32,214 bases of DNA from contig DASXPG010000225.1 of the NCBI GenBank assembly GCA_036493755.1, positions 1-32,214 of the forward strand, read 5' to 3'. The notes under the pieces were generated by a model. That model ran no database searches. It worked only from the letters and a program-made list of their open reading frames with translations, and was not told the DNA's origin. Made by a program: the position numbers and the translations under genes. The DNA is from DASXPG01 sp036493755. GTDB lineage: Bacteria > Gemmatimonadota > Gemmatimonadetes > Gemmatimonadales > JACORV01. Below are positions 24,798-32,214 of the stretch, piece by piece (the stretch's first letter is position 1; each line of letters opens with the position of its first letter).

Positions 24798-24838
24798 AAA
24801 GTAACGTTAGTCGGGGTTGAGGCGCCTCGCGCCCGCTC

Positions 24839-24873
24839 GTATCCTACGATACTTGGCTTCGGTCACAATTATA
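24839..24873. promoter_or_regulatory. Divergent lptF/sprA promoter region
   Basis: The minus strand holds a perfect -10, TATAAT, at 24873-24868, about 70 bp before the lptF start, though no good -35 matches it. A small dyad, GTATC (24839-24843) and GATAC (24848-24852), lies between this and lptF and could be an operator. For sprA no clear -35/-10 pair was found; CACAAT or TATACC near 24864-24875 are weak candidates. Confidence 0.35.
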
Positions 24874-24890
24874 CCCCGCCCCGGGGAAAA

Positions 24891-27800
24891 ATGAGGCGCT
24901 TCGCCGGCGCCCTGGCCGCGCTGTTGCTGGCCGGCGCGGGCGCGCTCGCCGCGCAGCAACCGGATTCCATACCCGGTCTGCGGGCGCTGCGCCTGCGCAG
25001 CGACACCCTGCGGCTCACGCCGCCGGCGGCCTTTGCCGGCGCCGGCCGCCTCGCGTTCCCCAGGCGCACGCCCGAGGAGCTGGCCCGGAGGTGGTCCGAC
25101 TCGACCCTCGCACATGTGAAAGCGGCCGAGTCGGCGCGGCGGGTCGCCTATGTCTCCGGTGACTCCACCGTCTACGACCGGATCGTGCAGCGGCTCAGCC
25201 AGTTCAGCGGCGCCGAGCTGCCGCCGGCGGAGGCCGAGCCGTTCGTGGGCCGGGGCACGTCGGTGCTGCGCCAGTACGCTGATCTCGGAATCCAGCTCAA
25301 CGCGCTGATCGAGACCCGGTTCGAGCGGCGCAAGAATCTCCACTGCACCGCCAGCGACGCGACCCTTTTCGATTCCAGCTGCAGCGGCGGATTCAACCCG
25401 CCGCGGATCGATCCCCAGTTCAACGTCCGCACCGGCGGGGTGGTCGGCGAGCGGGTGCACGTGAACGTCGACTACGACACCCAGCGCGAATTCGACGCAT
25501 CGAACAACATCCAGGTCTACTACCAGGGACTCGAGGACGAAGTCCTGCGGCGCGTCGAGGTCGGGAACATCACCTTCGCGATGCCCCGCTCGCGATTCAT
25601 CACCGGCGGCATCCCCGCCAATAATTTCGGCGTCGCCGCATCGGGGCAGGTGGGCGCGCTCCAGTTCGGCGCGCTCTTCGCGCAGCAGAAAGGCAACGTC
25701 GCCAAGGCCAAGGTCTTCACCGTCGGCAGCCAGACGGTGCAGCCGGTGGACCGGCTGCTGAACGACCGAGACTTCGAGCCCCAGCGCTTCTTCTTCGTGC
25801 GTAACCCGCGCACGCTGCCCGGTTACCCGGCGCTCGATATCCTGAACTTCAACACCGCCGGATTACCCGACAGCACCCGCGTGACCCAGGTGCGCATCTA
25901 CCGCCACCGCAGCACCATCGGACAGGCGGTGACGGCGACCAATCTCACCGGCATCCAGGCGGTGGCGCGGCGGAAGGACAGCGCGCAACGCGTCGGTCCG
26001 ATCGCCTGGGAGGCCCTGACCCCGGGACGCGACTACTACCTCGATCCGTCCGGGCTCTGGTTTGCGCTGGTCTCGCGCGTCGACCAGGAGGATTTCCTGG
26101 CCGTTTCGTACATCACCGCCAGGGGTGATACCATCGGCACCTTTCCTGCCGCCGCTGTCGCCGGACGGACCGACACACTCGAGCTGATCTACGCGCCGCG
26201 CAGCGGACCCGACGTTCCCACCTTCTTCTACGAGATGCGCAACGCCTACCGCGTCGGCGCGGTCGATGACATCACGCGGGCGTCGGTGGGTGTGCAGCTC
26301 CTGGTGGGTGGATCGGAGCGGCCGGCCGCCGGCGCGCCGACCTTTCTTTCGCTCCTGGGACTCGCGCAGGCGACCGACGCGACCACGTTCGACCAGTACA
26401 ACCGGCTCTTCCCGCGCAGCCGCGATCCCGGCAATGGCGCGCCGCTGAAGGAGCTGTTCGTCATTCTTCCGAACCTCACGCCATTCGCGGACAGCGCGCA
26501 CCTCCAGCCCCAGTTCCGCACCGACTCGCTCTATCGCACGCCGAGCTACCTGTTGCTCACCCAGGGGCCGGCGCCGCTCTGGCAGGTGGGATTGCACTAC
26601 GACGCGCGCGGCGGCGATAACCGCGGCAGCCTCATCCTCGGCGGCTACCAGATCCGCACCGGCAGCGAGCGGGTGACGATCGGCGGCGGGGGCCGCACGC
26701 TCCAGCGTAACATCGATTACACCATCAACTATGAGGTCGGACAGCTCACCTTCCTCAATCCCGATTCGCTCTTCCCGCAACCCACGCAGGTGAGCGTCCA
26801 GTTCGAGGAAAACCAGGCCTTCGGGATCGCGCCGACGTCCATCTACGGCTTCCAGGCGCGGTACGATCTCGGCGACCACGGATCGATCAGCGGCCTGGCA
26901 CTCTACCAGGCGCAGCGCACCACCTTCACGCGCCCGCCGCTCGGATTCGAGCCGGCGAGCAACCTCGTCGCCGGTATGACGGGCAACTTCCGTTTCGAGC
27001 CGGCGCACCTGACGCGCGTGCTCAATTCGCTGCCCTTCGTGCACACCGAGGTGCCATCGCTGGTCACGCTCGATGCCGAGATCGCGACCAGCCGCCCGTC
27101 GCCCAACCAGGTCGGCGTCGCGTACGTCGAGACCTTCGAGGAAGAGGCCGGCCTCGTCATACCGCTGGGCGAGAACCAGTGGGAATACGGCAGCCAGCCG
27201 AGTAATCCGAGAGGGACATCAGCAGCCGGGATAAATCCGGCCGGTTTCGCCGACACCGACGCGGTGGCGCTGACCTGGCAGAACCTGATTCCCAACTCGG
27301 CCGGTACCGGTGCACTCCAGCTCACCTCCCAGCAAATCGATCCCACGATCCTGCTCCAGGGCACCGGGCTCAACTACGAGACGCTGATGTGGATGGCGCT
27401 GCACCCCGATACTATCGGCGGTCTTCAGGACACCCTGGGCCGGGCCCACTGGCTGGTGCCGCACACCGATGGCCCCAGGTGGCGGTCGATCACCCAGCCC
27501 CTTTCCGCGACCGGCGTCGATCTATCCCGCACCGAATACCTGGAGTTCTGGGTGCTCGAGTACGACGTCCACAAGGCGAGCAGCGCCGGCGCGTCGATCG
27601 TCTTCGATTTCGGAACGGTCTATGAAGACGCGGTGGATTTCCAACCGACGCGCTTCAGCGTCACCGGCGCCGACACGACCTACTTCGGCCGCAGGCGCTC
27701 GGGACGGGGACACCTCGACACCGAGCGCGATACTTTGACCGGTTCCTTCAACGCGCAGATCAACGACAACGGCATCCTGGGTGACGTTGCCGACAGCATC

Positions 27801-30800
27801 CTCGACATGGGGTCGGGGACGATGGTCCACAAGATGCCGCTGTGCCGGTCGGTGCTCGCCAGCCAGTTGCATATCTACAGCTGGGGCAGCACGCAGCGGC
27901 ACTGTACCCGGCACAACGGTGTGGTGAACAGCGAGGACCTCGACAATGACCAGCACCTCGACACTCTGGTCTCGTCGTTCAACGAATCGCATTTCCGCTA
28001 CGTCTTCAAGTTCGGCGACCCGCGTTACCTCATCCGTACCGGTGGCACCGTCGCCGGCGTCGGCTCCTGGAAGCTCTACCGCATCCCCTTCCGCTCCGAC
28101 ACCGTGCAGGTCGGCACCCCCGACTTCCGGCAGATCAAGGCGATGCGGATGACATTCATCGCGCCCGAGACGGTGGCGCCCGAGTCCACGCTCTTCTTCG
28201 CTCTGGCGCGGATGAAGCTGGTCGGCGCGCCGTGGGTGAAGCGCGCTGGTACGCCGATCGCCGGCCTCGGCGGCCAGATCGGCCAGCCGCACGGCGAGGT
28301 GATCGCGTCGGTCATCTCAACCGACGACTCCACCGACCTCGGCTACACGCCGCCGCCGGGGGTGACGGACGAAGGGCAGCAGATCAGCGGAACGATCACC
28401 GGGGCCGGCGCGGTGCAGATCAACGAGCATGCGCTGCGGATCGTCGGCAACGACGTGCGCGCCGGCGAGCGGGCCGAGGCCTATTACCGGTTCCCCGAGG
28501 GTGACCGGAATTTTCTCGGCTACCGGCAGCTGCGGGTATGGGCCCGGGGTCGCCCTGGGTCGCGGGGGTGGGACAACAAGGACCTGGAGTTCTACATCAA
28601 GGTCGGGCAGGACCAGAACAACTTCTACATGTACCGGCAGAATATCGGGACGGCGGGCTGGCTCCCCGAGACGGTGGTGGACTTCAACCAATGGACGGCG
28701 CTGCGGGCACAGGTCGAGCAGGCATTTCTGCGGGGCAGCCCGCGCAACGCCAGGGCCACCTGCGGAACCGACACCATGGCCTACGCGGCGAGCAACGGGC
28801 CATACGTCGTCCAGATCTGCGATCCGTCGATCTCGCCGCCCAACCTGACCAAGGTGCAGGAGCTGGCCGTGGGGATCATCCGCGACAGCGGCCTCTCGAC
28901 CGACAGCGCCGAGCTGTGGGTGGACGACATCCGGCTGAGCAATGTGGTCAACGATCCCGGTTACGCCGGAGCAGTGAACCTGGCGATCAACGCCGCCGAT
29001 CTCTTCGATGTCAACATCAGTGCCAGCCGGCGCGACGGCAATTTCCGCCAGCTCGGCGATGCGCCGACCTACAGCGCCTCGGACCAGCTCTCGCTCGCAT
29101 CCAACTTCCGGCTCGACCGCTTCGGACTGGAGCGGCTGGGACTGACCGTGCCGTTGTCGATCCGGCTCGACCGCTCATCGGATGAGCCGTTCTTCCTGGA
29201 AGGCACCGATGTTCTCGCTTCCGGATTGCCCGACCTCAGGCAGCCGGCGACCCGCAACCTCGCCTGGTCCCTTTCGGTCCGACGAAGTCGGCGCGGTACC
29301 CGCTGGTGGCAGAAGGCGCTGACCGACGACCTCGGGTTCTCGGCCGTCGGGTCGAGCGGCAGCGCCACCTCCTCGCTGTCGACGTCGTCGAGCCACGTCA
29401 GCGACCTGCGCACCGACTATAACGTGTCGCCCAAGGCGATCGGGATGCCGTACCTGCCGGCGTTTCTTCGAAATATGCTGCGCGGCCTTCCCGGCTTCAT
29501 GCGAAAAAGCCAGATGGTGCAGGGACTCGAGGAGGGCCGGCTGCGCTTGTCGCCGGCGAGCATCTCGCTCAGCGCCGACCTCGCGCAGTCCAGCGCGGAC
29601 CGCGCCAGTTTCCGGGTGCCGATCCTCACGCCGCTGGATTCCGCGCTGCCGGTCCAGTCGCTGACCAGCGTGCTGCGCACCACGGCGGGTCTCGAGCTGC
29701 GGCCCTTCGGCTCGATGACCCTCGGCGCTTCGGCATCGTGGGACCGCGATCTCAAGAATTACGGCGACTCCACCAGCGTCGGCCTCATTACCCGCAATTC
29801 GTCGCAGAAACTCTTCGGCGTCGGCATGGGATTCGTACGCCAGCGCACCGTCACCACGAGGCTCTCCTGGCAGCCGCCGGTAGCGACGTGGATCCGGCCC
29901 CGCTTCGCCTGGACCAGCGATTTTGCGCTGAGCCGCGATCCCACGGCGCCCGCGCCGGAGCGCACCGTCGGCGACACCGCCGGCGGATTCCGGCTGCCGA
30001 CGACATTCACGGCCGGCAGCTCCGTCGACCTGAGCGCTACCGTGGACCCCAGCCGGTTGATGCGGCTGGTCTTCGGGGACTCGGCCGGCATTCTGAACGT
30101 TCTCGATCGGCTCGCGCAGATCGACATCGGGCGCCACATCGATCGGCGCTCACTCTTCAGTCAGCCCGGATTCGATCCTGGGGCCGGCTACATATTGGGA
30201 TTGGGAGGACGTTCGGGGCTTCTTGTCCAGAACGGCATTTTGCCAACCAGCGCGTCCGAGCAGGTGCAGGATCGGGCCGCATTCTCGCTCCGTCTTCCAC
30301 TCAGCGTGTCGGTAACCAGCGCCTTCGCCGAGCGGACGTCACTGACCTGGTACGTCCGCGGCACGGCCCTTCAGCCGCAAACCGTTGCCGAGACCGACTG
30401 GCCGAATGTGAGTGCCCGTTGGCTCTGGACGCCGCGATCGGGCTTCATCCACAAGATCATCTCGTCGGTGAGCGCCAGCGGCGGCTATACTCTCCGCTCG
30501 TCCTCCAACGTGACACCGGCCATCGATGCCGCGGAGGATCTCGGTCTGCGCGCCACCCAGAGCACCACCAGCAAGCCGTTGTCGGTGTCGGTAAGCTGGG
30601 CGCCCCGAATCACGACGTCGGTGTCGATCACCAATGACCTGTCCAATGCCGAGCAGACCGGCAACTTCACGCGGGGCGATCGAAAGAGCACTTCGGCGGA
30701 CGTCACCTTCGCCTTCAAGCCGCCGCAGCAGTACTTGCCCATCAAATCGGATATACGCACCAGTCTCCGCTACCAGTCGTCCATCAACGCCATGTGCGTG

Positions 30801-31013
30801 CAAGTGGCCGGCATCGCGAGTTGCACCCCAATCGCGGACTCACACCAGACCGAGTACAATCTGACCATGGACACCGACCTTCCCCCCAGCGTCGTGGCCG
30901 GCCTGGCCATCGGGTATGTGCTCACCGACGACCGGCACCTGAATCGCGCCTTCTCGCAGTTCACGCTGACGGCGAGCGCGCGGCTGATCTTCAACGCCGG
31001 GCAGGTCCGATGA
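24891..31013 (+). CDS. sprA: SprA (Sov)-family giant outer-membrane protein, type IX translocon homologue
   Basis: 2040 aa from the ATG at 24891, where a signal peptide begins (predicted cleavage LAA|QQPDS after residue 21, Gln at +1). The open frame continues upstream through lptF, but that part is antisense shadow. Residues about 190-270 hold the conserved SprA N-terminal block: VNVDYDTQREFDASNNIQVYY, GLEDEVLRRVEVGNITF and ITGGIPANNFGV. Long beta-rich stretches follow, and around residue 1510 the segment YNVSPKAIGMPYLPAFLRNML precedes more barrel strands to the end. In Bacteroidota SprA is a 36-strand barrel that is the outer-membrane export pore of the type IX system, partnered by PorV and a plug protein. 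This copy is somewhat shorter than the about 2300-2500 aa of Bacteroidota. Its stop overlaps the start of the next gene (ATGA). Confidence 0.85.
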   Translation: MRRFAGALAALLLAGAGALAAQQPDSIPGLRALRLRSDTLRLTPPAAFAGAGRLAFPRRTPEELARRWSDSTLAHVKAAESARRVAYVSGDSTVYDRIVQRLSQFSGAELPPAEAEPFVGRGTSVLRQYADLGIQLNALIETRFERRKNLHCTASDATLFDSSCSGGFNPPRIDPQFNVRTGGVVGERVHVNVDYDTQREFDASNNIQVYYQGLEDEVLRRVEVGNITFAMPRSRFITGGIPANNFGVAASGQVGALQFGALFAQQKGNVAKAKVFTVGSQTVQPVDRLLNDRDFEPQRFFFVRNPRTLPGYPALDILNFNTAGLPDSTRVTQVRIYRHRSTIGQAVTATNLTGIQAVARRKDSAQRVGPIAWEALTPGRDYYLDPSGLWFALVSRVDQEDFLAVSYITARGDTIGTFPAAAVAGRTDTLELIYAPRSGPDVPTFFYEMRNAYRVGAVDDITRASVGVQLLVGGSERPAAGAPTFLSLLGLAQATDATTFDQYNRLFPRSRDPGNGAPLKELFVILPNLTPFADSAHLQPQFRTDSLYRTPSYLLLTQGPAPLWQVGLHYDARGGDNRGSLILGGYQIRTGSERVTIGGGGRTLQRNIDYTINYEVGQLTFLNPDSLFPQPTQVSVQFEENQAFGIAPTSIYGFQARYDLGDHGSISGLALYQAQRTTFTRPPLGFEPASNLVAGMTGNFRFEPAHLTRVLNSLPFVHTEVPSLVTLDAEIATSRPSPNQVGVAYVETFEEEAGLVIPLGENQWEYGSQPSNPRGTSAAGINPAGFADTDAVALTWQNLIPNSAGTGALQLTSQQIDPTILLQGTGLNYETLMWMALHPDTIGGLQDTLGRAHWLVPHTDGPRWRSITQPLSATGVDLSRTEYLEFWVLEYDVHKASSAGASIVFDFGTVYEDAVDFQPTRFSVTGADTTYFGRRRSGRGHLDTERDTLTGSFNAQINDNGILGDVADSILDMGSGTMVHKMPLCRSVLASQLHIYSWGSTQRHCTRHNGVVNSEDLDNDQHLDTLVSSFNESHFRYVFKFGDPRYLIRTGGTVAGVGSWKLYRIPFRSDTVQVGTPDFRQIKAMRMTFIAPETVAPESTLFFALARMKLVGAPWVKRAGTPIAGLGGQIGQPHGEVIASVISTDDSTDLGYTPPPGVTDEGQQISGTITGAGAVQINEHALRIVGNDVRAGERAEAYYRFPEGDRNFLGYRQLRVWARGRPGSRGWDNKDLEFYIKVGQDQNNFYMYRQNIGTAGWLPETVVDFNQWTALRAQVEQAFLRGSPRNARATCGTDTMAYAASNGPYVVQICDPSISPPNLTKVQELAVGIIRDSGLSTDSAELWVDDIRLSNVVNDPGYAGAVNLAINAADLFDVNISASRRDGNFRQLGDAPTYSASDQLSLASNFRLDRFGLERLGLTVPLSIRLDRSSDEPFFLEGTDVLASGLPDLRQPATRNLAWSLSVRRSRRGTRWWQKALTDDLGFSAVGSSGSATSSLSTSSSHVSDLRTDYNVSPKAIGMPYLPAFLRNMLRGLPGFMRKSQMVQGLEEGRLRLSPASISLSADLAQSSADRASFRVPILTPLDSALPVQSLTSVLRTTAGLELRPFGSMTLGASASWDRDLKNYGDSTSVGLITRNSSQKLFGVGMGFVRQRTVTTRLSWQPPVATWIRPRFAWTSDFALSRDPTAPAPERTVGDTAGGFRLPTTFTAGSSVDLSATVDPSRLMRLVFGDSAGILNVLDRLAQIDIGRHIDRRSLFSQPGFDPGAGYILGLGGRSGLLVQNGILPTSASEQVQDRAAFSLRLPLSVSVTSAFAERTSLTWYVRGTALQPQTVAETDWPNVSARWLWTPRSGFIHKIISSVSASGGYTLRSSSNVTPAIDAAEDLGLRATQSTTSKPLSVSVSWAPRITTSVSITNDLSNAEQTGNFTRGDRKSTSADVTFAFKPPQQYLPIKSDIRTSLRYQSSINAMCVQVAGIASCTPIADSHQTEYNLTMDTDLPPSVVAGLAIGYVLTDDRHLNRAFSQFTLTASARLIFNAGQVR

Positions 31014-31915
31014 TCCGGCGCGTCGCGATGGCCGCGGTGATCGCCGCGTCGGCCTGCAAGGGCTCCGCGACCCAGGCCCAGCAATTCGACGGCAACCAGG
31101 CGCATCGCTGGGTCGAATTCCAGGTGGCCGCGGGGCCGCGGATTCCCAATACGGCGCCCCATCGCGTCATCGGCGACTGGCTGGTCGCGCAGCTGCGCCA
31201 GCGGGCCGACACCGTCATCGTGCAGGAATGGGTGCACGTCACGAAGACCGGCGACTCGCTGCACCTGCGCAATATTTTCGCGCGCTTCAAGCCGGCCGAT
31301 CCCAACCGGGTGCTCTACGTGTCGCACTGGGACACCAAGCCGCATGCGACGCAGGATCCCGATGTATCGAAGCGGAATGACCCGGTACCGGGCGCGGAGG
31401 ATGGCGCGTCGTCGACCGCCATGCTGCTTGGTGTCGCCGACGAATTGAAGAAACAGCCCCCCGCCCTCGGCGTGGATCTCCTCTTTGTGGACGGCGAGGA
31501 CTACGGCAATTTCGAGGATGACTATCCCGACAATTGCATCGGGGCGCGCTACTTCGCGGCGCACATGCCCACCGGTTACCGGCCGCTCTTCGCCGTGCTG
31601 TGGGATATGATCGGCGACTACGACCAGTCGTTCCCCCAGGAAGCGAACTCGGTCCAGAATGCGCCCGAAGTGGTGCAGCGGGTGTGGGGGAAGGCGAGTG
31701 AGCTGGGGCTCGATCGCGTCTTCCGCGATCGCACCGTTCCCGGCATCACCGACGATCACATCCCGCTCCAGGCGGCCGGACTGCGGATCGTGGACGTGAT
31801 CGATTGCTGCAACGACAACTACGCCTACTGGCACACGACCCAGGATACGCCCGACAAGGTGTCGCCGCGGTCGCTGGCCAATGCCGGAATGGTTGCGGTG
31901 GCGCTGGTCCGATAA
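31010..31915 (+). CDS. Glutaminyl-peptide cyclotransferase (M28-like, QPCT type)
   Basis: 301 aa from the ATG at 31010, which overlaps the sprA stop (ATGA). A signal peptide is present with likely cleavage TQA|QQFDG after residue 23; a weak lipobox at Cys16 is an alternative. The fold is the M28 zinc exopeptidase type, but the motifs are those of animal/type II glutaminyl cyclases: SHWDTKPHA, D131 in GAEDGASSTAMLL (zinc ligand), E163-D164 in FVDGEDYG (general base and zinc ligand), D199 in LWDMIGD, the diagnostic DDHIPL (D248-D249-H250), and H275 in YWHTTQDT (zinc ligand). It would convert N-terminal Gln of exported proteins to pyroglutamate in the periplasm. A plain aminopeptidase is less likely because DDHIP and WHT are kept together. 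Adjacent sprA and Gln-starting mature proteins support the role. Confidence 0.85.
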   Translation: MIRRVAMAAVIAASACKGSATQAQQFDGNQAHRWVEFQVAAGPRIPNTAPHRVIGDWLVAQLRQRADTVIVQEWVHVTKTGDSLHLRNIFARFKPADPNRVLYVSHWDTKPHATQDPDVSKRNDPVPGAEDGASSTAMLLGVADELKKQPPALGVDLLFVDGEDYGNFEDDYPDNCIGARYFAAHMPTGYRPLFAVLWDMIGDYDQSFPQEANSVQNAPEVVQRVWGKASELGLDRVFRDRTVPGITDDHIPLQAAGLRIVDVIDCCNDNYAYWHTTQDTPDKVSPRSLANAGMVAVALVR

Positions 31916-31920
31916 GACGG

Positions 31921-31998
31921 TTCGTCGTGAGTCGGAACGGCAAAGAAACGCCCCGTTCCGCGTTTTCCGACCTACGACGCACGACGCCCGACGCCCGA
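31921..31998. repeat. Degenerate 7-bp tandem repeats flanking the terminator
   Basis: To the right, units CCGACCT, ACGACGC, ACGACGC, CCGACGC and CCGA run from 31967 to 31998. To the left, 31921-31935 read on the minus strand gives CCGACTC and ACGACGA, so the same heptad is present in inverted orientation on both sides of the hairpin. Confidence 0.55.
31933..31966 (+). terminator. Intrinsic terminator after the sprA-cyclase operon
   Basis: CGGAACGG (31933-31940) pairs with CCGTTCCG (31953-31960) around a 12-base loop, and CGTTTT follows directly. It lies 18 bp past the cyclase stop. Flanking short repeats can extend the stem. Confidence 0.65.
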
Positions 31999-32008
31999 TT
32001 TTTGGCGC

Positions 32009-32214
32009 ATGTTCTCCCGTGATGAGCGTCGCGCACTTTTCTTTCTCGGAGCCGTAGCCGCCGCCGGCGCGATCATTCGCGTCGCGCGCGCGCCGAATGC
32101 GCCGCCCGGCGCACCATTGGTCGCCCCCGATCTTCCATCAGGCGACGTCGCCGCCCAGGCTCGGCTGGCCCAGGCTGCCCTTCAGGCTACCCGGCCACTG
32201 CTTCCCGGTGAGCG
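32009..32214 (+). CDS. N-terminal fragment, probable helix-hairpin-helix (ComEA-like) protein
   Basis: The ATG at 32009 opens a frame that runs past the right edge (68 codons visible). It begins MFSRDERRALFFLGAV, a short charged start followed by one hydrophobic helix (about residues 10-24), then a Pro/Ala-rich linker and an Ala/Gln/Leu-rich helix ending LLPGE. This is the N-terminal arrangement I associate with membrane-anchored ComEA-type DNA-binding proteins of Gemmatimonadota, in which a helix-hairpin-helix domain would come next. That domain lies outside the window, so the call is an inference. Confidence 0.4.
   Translation, partial: MFSRDERRALFFLGAVAAAGAIIRVARAPNAPPGAPLVAPDLPSGDVAAQARLAQAALQATRPLLPGE

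Noticed and set aside
23604..24890. Upstream extension of the sprA frame making a 2469-aa protein
   Set aside because: The extension is antisense to lptF and lacks any SprA-like or signal features, whereas the ATG at 24891 begins a clean signal peptide.

Overview
The window is GC-rich, densely coded chromosomal DNA that looks like a member of the Gemmatimonadota. This assignment is inferred from gene content: a SprA-type giant outer-membrane protein, a PorV/PorQ-family protein, a GWxTD-domain protein, two CarboxypepD_reg/TonB receptors, and a ComEA-like N-terminus at the right edge. No rRNA, tRNA, insertion sequence, phage or CRISPR array was seen, and no gene is visibly broken except the two cut by the window ends.

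Layout. 1-1134 (-): a geranylgeranyl-reductase-family FAD oxidoreductase, cut by the left edge. 1245-3616 (+): a V4R-like protein, an M24 aminopeptidase-family protein and a coiled-coil protein. 3877-14410 (+): a five-gene exported-protein operon holding a TonB-dependent receptor, a large secreted protein with a type A-like C-terminal sorting domain, a PorV-family protein, a GWxTD protein and a small lipoprotein. 14496-17169 (-): a tightly coupled haem A/oxidase-assembly operon (small two-helix protein, ctaA, ctaB, DUF420, small one-helix protein). 17206-18567 (+): an APC amino-acid permease. 18686-22087 (+): a second TonB-dependent receptor. 22183-24797 (-): lptF and lptG. 24891-31915 (+): sprA followed by a glutaminyl-peptide cyclotransferase with an ATGA overlap. 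32009-end (+): start of a probable helix-hairpin-helix (ComEA-like) protein.

How the parts fit. The window is dominated by the cell envelope. SprA is the outer-membrane translocon of the type IX secretion system in Bacteroidota, PorV is its shuttle/attachment partner, and the 1309-aa protein beside PorV ends in a domain that looks like a type IX sorting signal. The cyclotransferase coupled to sprA would turn N-terminal glutamine into pyroglutamate. Five of the seven proteins here with a Sec-type signal peptide have Gln at the predicted +1 position (both receptors, PorV, SprA and the cyclase itself). Together these suggest that a type IX-like export route and the 'Q-rule' known from Bacteroidota also operate in this lineage. 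That is the most interesting reading of the window, but the remaining type IX components are not visible here.

At the RNA level, three successive spacers of the receptor/cargo/PorV/GWxTD operon each hold a strong GC-rich hairpin just before the next ribosome binding site. Two terminators (about 22127-22152 and 31933-31960) are flanked by short 7-8 bp tandem repeats in inverted orientation.
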